64,000 bases of DNA from Nicoliella lavandulae. Lineage in GTDB: Bacteria > Bacillota > Bacilli > Lactobacillales > Lactobacillaceae. Below the pieces are notes generated by a model. That model saw only the letters and a list, made by a program, of their open reading frames with translations. It did no database searches and was not told the origin of the DNA. The stretch is taken from the NCBI RefSeq assembly GCF_037546185.1, contig NZ_JAWMWH010000001.1, positions 434,001 through 498,000 of the forward strand, written 5' to 3'. Positions 60,687-64,000 of this stretch are shown here, one piece after another; the first letter of the stretch is position 1, and every line of letters starts with the position of its first letter. Both the position numbers and the translations under genes were made by a program.

Positions 60687-60722
60687 AAAAAGCCCTCACA
60701 GTGATCCACTGCGAGGGCTTTT
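60687..60722 (-). terminator. attenuator terminator of serCA with competing antiterminator
   Basis: On the minus strand AAAAGCCCTCGCAGTG pairs with CACTGTGAGGGCTTTTT (terminator). Upstream, CCACTGTGAGG (60741-60751) can instead pair with CCTCGCAGTGG (60706-60716), the terminator's 5' arm, forming an antiterminator. Mutually exclusive hairpins behind a serine-rich leader peptide indicate ribosome-mediated attenuation. Confidence 0.75.
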
Positions 60723-60801
60723 CTCGGGTATTATTCCCGGCCTCACAGTGGATGCTAGACATCTATGCAAGACCAGACTAATTTGTCATTGGTAAATAGG
60801 C

Positions 60802-60879
60802 CTACATAAATGTCACTGTAGACCGAGAGGAACTGTTTGATTCGCTAATATTGAAATAATGATTAAACAAAATATTCAT
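60802..60879 (-). CDS. serine-rich leader peptide controlling serCA
   Basis: 25 residues from an ATG with AAGGGGAGG seven bases upstream. Residues 12-20 are SESNSSSRS: six of nine codons are Ser (AGC, TCA, AGT, TCC, TCT, TCT), covering both Ser codon boxes. The frame ends about 80 bases before the competing hairpins. The promoter is TTGCAA (60931-60936) and TAAATT (60908-60913), 17 bases apart. Ribosome stalling at these codons when charged tRNA-Ser is scarce should free the antiterminator and switch on serC-serA. Confidence 0.8.
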   Translation of the reverse strand: MNILFNHYFNISESNSSSRSTVTFM

Positions 60880-61015
60880 TAGAAATCCTCCCCTTCTTTA
60901 TAATTCAAATTTAACATATTCCTTTTTTGATTGCAATTAAAATCTTAAATTAACTTGGTTTCAAATTCACAACTATGAGATAATAAAAGAAAATTAAACC
61001 ATTGGAGGCATCATT

Positions 61016-61639
61016 ATGACTGAATTTTATTTTGTTCGTCACGGACAAACCACAGCAAATGCAAAGGGATTAAAGCAAGGTGTAATCAACACGCCAATTA
61101 CCCACTTATCAGAAAAGGGGAAGCAACAAGCACAAACATTACATGACCACTTTGATATTTCATTTGCAGACCGCATCATTGCAAGTCCGCTACAAAGAAC
61201 GCAAGATACAGCCGCTTATTTGAATCAAACTGCTAAGTTACCAGTTAGTTTGGATGAACGGGTGTTGGAAATTTCATATGGAAAATGGGATGGCCAATTA
61301 AATGCGGACCTACATGCGAAGTATCCAGCAGTTTTTGATGATGTGATGCAAGATGTATTACCGTCATACGCTAGTTTAGCTGATGGGGAAACCTTTGAAA
61401 GTGTGATTGACCGGGTCGATGAATTTATGCATGACGTGAACGCTCAATTCCCAGATGAAAAAATCATTGTAGTCTCACATGGATTTACGATCAAGGCTGC
61501 AATGCTAGCGGCAATGGGGCACCCAGATGATGTAATGGTCATTCAAGAACCTGACAATACTTCCGTTACTAAAATTACGTTAGCTAAAGATAATTTCTAC
61601 ATTCACTACTTTAACCGTAGTGCAAATGGTGAGTTTTAG
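61016..61639 (+). CDS. histidine phosphatase family protein (phosphoglycerate mutase-like)
   Basis: 207 residues after TTGGAGG. Catalytic RHGQTTANAKG near residue 8 (phosphorylated His9), the second Arg in SPLQRTQDTA near 60, the acid in LEISYGKWDG near 83 and the second His in VVSHGFTIKAA near 155. Small-molecule or protein phosphatase of the GpmB/PhoE group rather than a glycolytic mutase; substrate unknown. Confidence 0.85.
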   Translation: MTEFYFVRHGQTTANAKGLKQGVINTPITHLSEKGKQQAQTLHDHFDISFADRIIASPLQRTQDTAAYLNQTAKLPVSLDERVLEISYGKWDGQLNADLHAKYPAVFDDVMQDVLPSYASLADGETFESVIDRVDEFMHDVNAQFPDEKIIVVSHGFTIKAAMLAAMGHPDDVMVIQEPDNTSVTKITLAKDNFYIHYFNRSANGEF

Positions 61640-61649
61640 GAGGATTTGA

Positions 61650-62114
61650 ATGCAAAACCTACCACCACGAGTCAAAAAAGTTTGGTTCTTAAGTACGATG
61701 GTGCAGTTGTTGATTTTAATTATCATTGCTGGTGGATACGTTTGGTTAACCAACAACGTTAGCTGGGCACCTAAATGGGGGCTATCCGTAATTGGATTCA
61801 TTATCGTTGTCATAATTGGATTTGAATTGGCATTGATTCCATACCGTTACCGGTTCCATCAGTTTGCGGTGAACGAGACGGAAGTTGAAATTAAGAATGG
61901 GTTCTTTTTTCGCAGCCACGTTTCAATTCCAATCGCTCGGGTGCAAAACGTAGACATTAACCAAGGACCGTTACTACGTACTCAAAAATTATTTGAAGTG
62001 GATATTGCAACGGGCGGTTCAACGCATTCAATCGATGGGTTGAATCGAAACGATGCAGATCGGGTAAAGGAACGGGTCATGCAACTAGCATTGGAGGCTA
62101 AAAATGCGCAATAA
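61650..62114 (+). CDS. bacterial PH domain membrane protein, YdbS-like
   Basis: 154 residues after AGGAGG. Two membrane helices (LSTMVQLLILIIIAGGYVWL; GLSVIGFIIVVIIGFELALI) and a bPH2 domain with YRFHQFAVNETEVEIKNGFFFRSHVSIPIARVQNVDINQGPLLR. Overlaps the next gene by 11 bases. In Bacillus the YdbS/YdbT pair is linked to antibiotic tolerance. Confidence 0.88.
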   Translation: MQNLPPRVKKVWFLSTMVQLLILIIIAGGYVWLTNNVSWAPKWGLSVIGFIIVVIIGFELALIPYRYRFHQFAVNETEVEIKNGFFFRSHVSIPIARVQNVDINQGPLLRTQKLFEVDIATGGSTHSIDGLNRNDADRVKERVMQLALEAKNAQ

Positions 62115-63528
62115 ACATTTGAATCCATTGGCGTTAATTGTGTACATGATCCGCTTTGCCAAAATTGCTTGGTTTGTGCTTTTGCCGCTATTATTTCAAC
62201 ATTTATCCATTCTTACTGTGTTGATTGTATTGGGAATTATCGTGCTGTATGCGTTGTCACAATATATTCCATTTACGTATTCAATCTTGCCGAATGAATT
62301 AGTTATCAAAAGTGGGTTGATTGTTTGCAAAGTCCGCCATATTCCTTATGAACGTATTCAATCGGTGCAACGTAAGCAATGGTTTTATCTACGGCCGTTT
62401 GGGATTGAAGAATTGATCATCGAAAATGCATCGAATAGCAGTGAGGAACAAACGGTGAATTTACCAGCCGTTGGAACGTCGATTGCGCCTGAGTTGGAAC
62501 GCCGCCAACTGGTCGCCACCCATCATGAAAATGATCAACCATCGGAATCACCCAAGCCATTGCAATATCGGATTAAAGATAGCGATATGTTCGTCTTTGG
62601 CATTACCGGCGTAAATGTTGTCGCGGAGTTCTTTGTTATAATCGCATTGCTTGATCGATTGAACGTGGCCTTAACTCCTGAAATTGGGCGTCTTAAGTTC
62701 TTATTCAATAGCATCACAATGATTATCACGTCGGTCGTATCAGTCGTGATTATCTTAATGGCGATCGGCGTCATAAAAACGTTTGTCCGCTTTTATGGGT
62801 TTACCGTTACGAAACAAGCTGACCATTTGTTGATTGAAAAGGGGCTATTGCAACGTAAAACCTATAATATTCCCTTAGCCAAAGTTCAGGGAGTGGATTT
62901 TACGCAGAATATTGTGCGGTATTGGTTTCACTTAACAACGGTTCAGTTACGACTAATTACGAATGCAAAGGATGATGACAGTATTGGCGTCGTTACGATT
63001 ATGCCGGTAATTAAGCAACAACAAGCCTTTGAAATGATTAACCGGTTAACTGGAATTGTGCCACAGCAAGCACCAACTATGAAACGTGGGGATGCTTACA
63101 GTAAGTGGCTATTTGTCCGGAATGCGCTATTAATTGCGTTACCAATGATGGCGTTGATCATGATTGCGATTTATCAAATCCATTCCGTAGTTTGGAATTG
63201 GGCGATACTAGGAATCAGTGCGTTAGTCATAGCATTTTTGATCGTGAACGGAATTTACAAGGGCTCCGTTACGGCGGTTAAACAAATTAGTGCCGACCAA
63301 GTGGCATTACAAAGCTCCCGCCGGTTATTGAAACGATTAACGATTGTGAATTGGCATCAAATTCAAAGTGTTAATTATCGTCAATCAATTTGGATGCTAA
63401 AGACCAAACGGGCCCACTTGGAATTATCGATTAGAAGCGGAACGCAGGCCCGTAAATTTAAATATCGTTACTTACCGCAATCAGATGTTCAACAGATATT
63501 TGAATGGTATCGTGACTTTGTGAAATAA
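62104..63528 (+). CDS. bacterial PH domain membrane protein, YdbT-like
   Basis: 474 residues, translationally coupled to the YdbS-like gene. Three bPH2 repeats, each with a strand pattern like LPNELVIKSGLIVCKVRHIPYERIQSVQRKQWFYLRPFG; the second is ADHLLIEKGLLQRKTYNIPLAKVQGVDFTQ and the third RRLLKRLTIVNWHQIQSVNYRQ. They alternate with three pairs of membrane helices. Acts with YdbS at the membrane. Confidence 0.88.
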   Translation: MRNKHLNPLALIVYMIRFAKIAWFVLLPLLFQHLSILTVLIVLGIIVLYALSQYIPFTYSILPNELVIKSGLIVCKVRHIPYERIQSVQRKQWFYLRPFGIEELIIENASNSSEEQTVNLPAVGTSIAPELERRQLVATHHENDQPSESPKPLQYRIKDSDMFVFGITGVNVVAEFFVIIALLDRLNVALTPEIGRLKFLFNSITMIITSVVSVVIILMAIGVIKTFVRFYGFTVTKQADHLLIEKGLLQRKTYNIPLAKVQGVDFTQNIVRYWFHLTTVQLRLITNAKDDDSIGVVTIMPVIKQQQAFEMINRLTGIVPQQAPTMKRGDAYSKWLFVRNALLIALPMMALIMIAIYQIHSVVWNWAILGISALVIAFLIVNGIYKGSVTAVKQISADQVALQSSRRLLKRLTIVNWHQIQSVNYRQSIWMLKTKRAHLELSIRSGTQARKFKYRYLPQSDVQQIFEWYRDFVK

Positions 63529-63574
63529 AAATTGTGATTGCATTTTCATTTTGTTTGTGGCATGATAAATACAA

Positions 63575-63637
63575 TTTGATATCTCGCAGAAAACCGAGAA
63601 ATAAAGAGTGCCCGTGAGCGCTCATTTGGAGGAATTA
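63575..63637 (+). promoter_or_regulatory. structured leader of the MFS gene
   Basis: Two small hairpins, CTCG...CGAG (63584-63599) and GAGTGC...GCGCTC (63606-63623), lie between a likely promoter and the GGAGG site. They could be a small riboswitch or a simple leader; no known class was recognised. Confidence 0.3.
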
Positions 63638-63644
63638 ATTTAAT

Positions 63645-64000
63645 ATGGACTTATTTAAAGACGAATCTCGTTCGTTAACATCGAATCAGAAATTGACGCT
63701 TGCATCCAGTACGGCTGGATTTGGATTGGAAAACATGGATGTCATGTTCCTATCCTTTGCATTAACATCAATCATTGCTGACCTACACATTAGTGCCGGT
63801 GCAGCGGGGTTGATTTCATCAGTTACTAATTTAGGAATGTTACTGGGCGGGATTCTTTTCGGTATTCTGGCAGATAAATATGGGCGGGTAAAGATTTTCT
63901 CCCACACCATTTTGATTTTTGCGTTTGCAACCGCAGCAATGTTCTTTGCAAATAATATTTACCTAGTGTTCTTGTTCCGATTCATTGCCGGAATCGGTGC
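63645..64000 (+). CDS. MFS transporter, N-terminal part (cut by the window edge)
   Basis: 118 codons to the window end from an ATG after TTGGAGGA. MDLFKDESRSLTSNQKLTLASSTAGFGLENMDVMFLSFAL opens the first helix. GILFGILADKYGRVKIF is the MFS loop 2-3 motif (G-x-x-x-D-x-x-G-R). The N-terminal D-x-M-D and GLENMDV context resembles the aromatic-acid/sugar-acid proton symporters. The substrate cannot be set from this fragment. Confidence 0.85.
   Translation, partial: MDLFKDESRSLTSNQKLTLASSTAGFGLENMDVMFLSFALTSIIADLHISAGAAGLISSVTNLGMLLGGILFGILADKYGRVKIFSHTILIFAFATAAMFFANNIYLVFLFRFIAGIG

Noticed and set aside
60661..60900. T-box riboswitch upstream of serC
   Set aside because: No T-box core sequence or specifier-loop arrangement was found; the Ser-rich leader peptide explains the terminator better.

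Overview
The window is the replication-origin region of a low-GC Firmicute chromosome, almost certainly a member of the Lactobacillaceae. Support comes from the dnaA-dnaN...yaaA-recF-gyrB-gyrA and rpmH-rnpA-yidC-jag-mnmE-mnmG gene order, a Lactobacillus plantarum-type manganese catalase, C1 aminopeptidases PepC, a KxYKxGKxW-type secretion signal and AT-rich DNA. The huge serine-rich repeat protein and general layout would fit Apilactobacillus or a close relative, but that genus guess is inference. Many genes have strong Shine-Dalgarno (SD) sequences in front of TTG or GTG starts, so several starts given here are inside the longest reading frame.

Layout. (1) 1-10.7 kb: an integrated satellite-like element (phage-inducible chromosomal island type). 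It holds a tyrosine integrase and a CI-like repressor reading right, divergent excisionase-like genes, a Rha-family antirepressor, a primase-helicase with an iteron cluster just beyond its stop codon, small regulators, and at the left edge an Abi_2 (AbiD/F) abortive-infection gene with its own promoter and a terminator-like leader RNA. No capsid, tail or large terminase genes are visible. (2) 10.7-12.3 kb: accessory DNA with a complete Fst/par-type type I toxin-antitoxin locus, a second copy of a structured element also present at 1.3 kb, and an ASCH-domain gene. (3) 12.5-22.5 kb: Mn catalase, the giant repeat adhesin (split by a one-base frameshift), a D-Ala-D-Ala carboxypeptidase, a divergent TIM-barrel protein, an Nramp-like transporter and an acetyltransferase. 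(4) 22.6-38.2 kb, leftward replichore: dnaB, rplI, gdpP, rpsR-ssb-rpsF, gyrA, gyrB, recF, yaaA, pepQ, dnaN, dnaA. (5) The bipartite oriC flanks dnaA (36.67-36.87 and 38.28-38.53 kb) with about 17 DnaA boxes and a DnaA-trio element; four parS sites lie within 16 kb of it. (6) 38.7-46.1 kb, rightward replichore: rpmH, rnpA, yidC, jag, mnmE, mnmG and two tandem signal peptidases. (7) 46-56.5 kb: an RRNPP-like regulator, two tandem pepC genes, a baeRF-like protein, an SPFH protein, cardiolipin synthase and a PTS-IIC-like membrane protein. (8) 56.5-64 kb: pyrFE behind a PyrR attenuator, serCA behind a serine-rich leader peptide and terminator, a phosphoglycerate-mutase-like phosphatase, a YdbS/YdbT PH-domain pair and the start of an MFS transporter.

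The most notable observations are the serine-codon attenuator in front of serC-serA, the Fst-type toxin-antitoxin, the abi gene with a promoter-hairpin-U-tract leader that may be an abiF-type RNA, the duplicated hairpin element on either side of the island, a GyrA quinolone pocket lacking both usual residues, and several short promoter-terminator RNAs.
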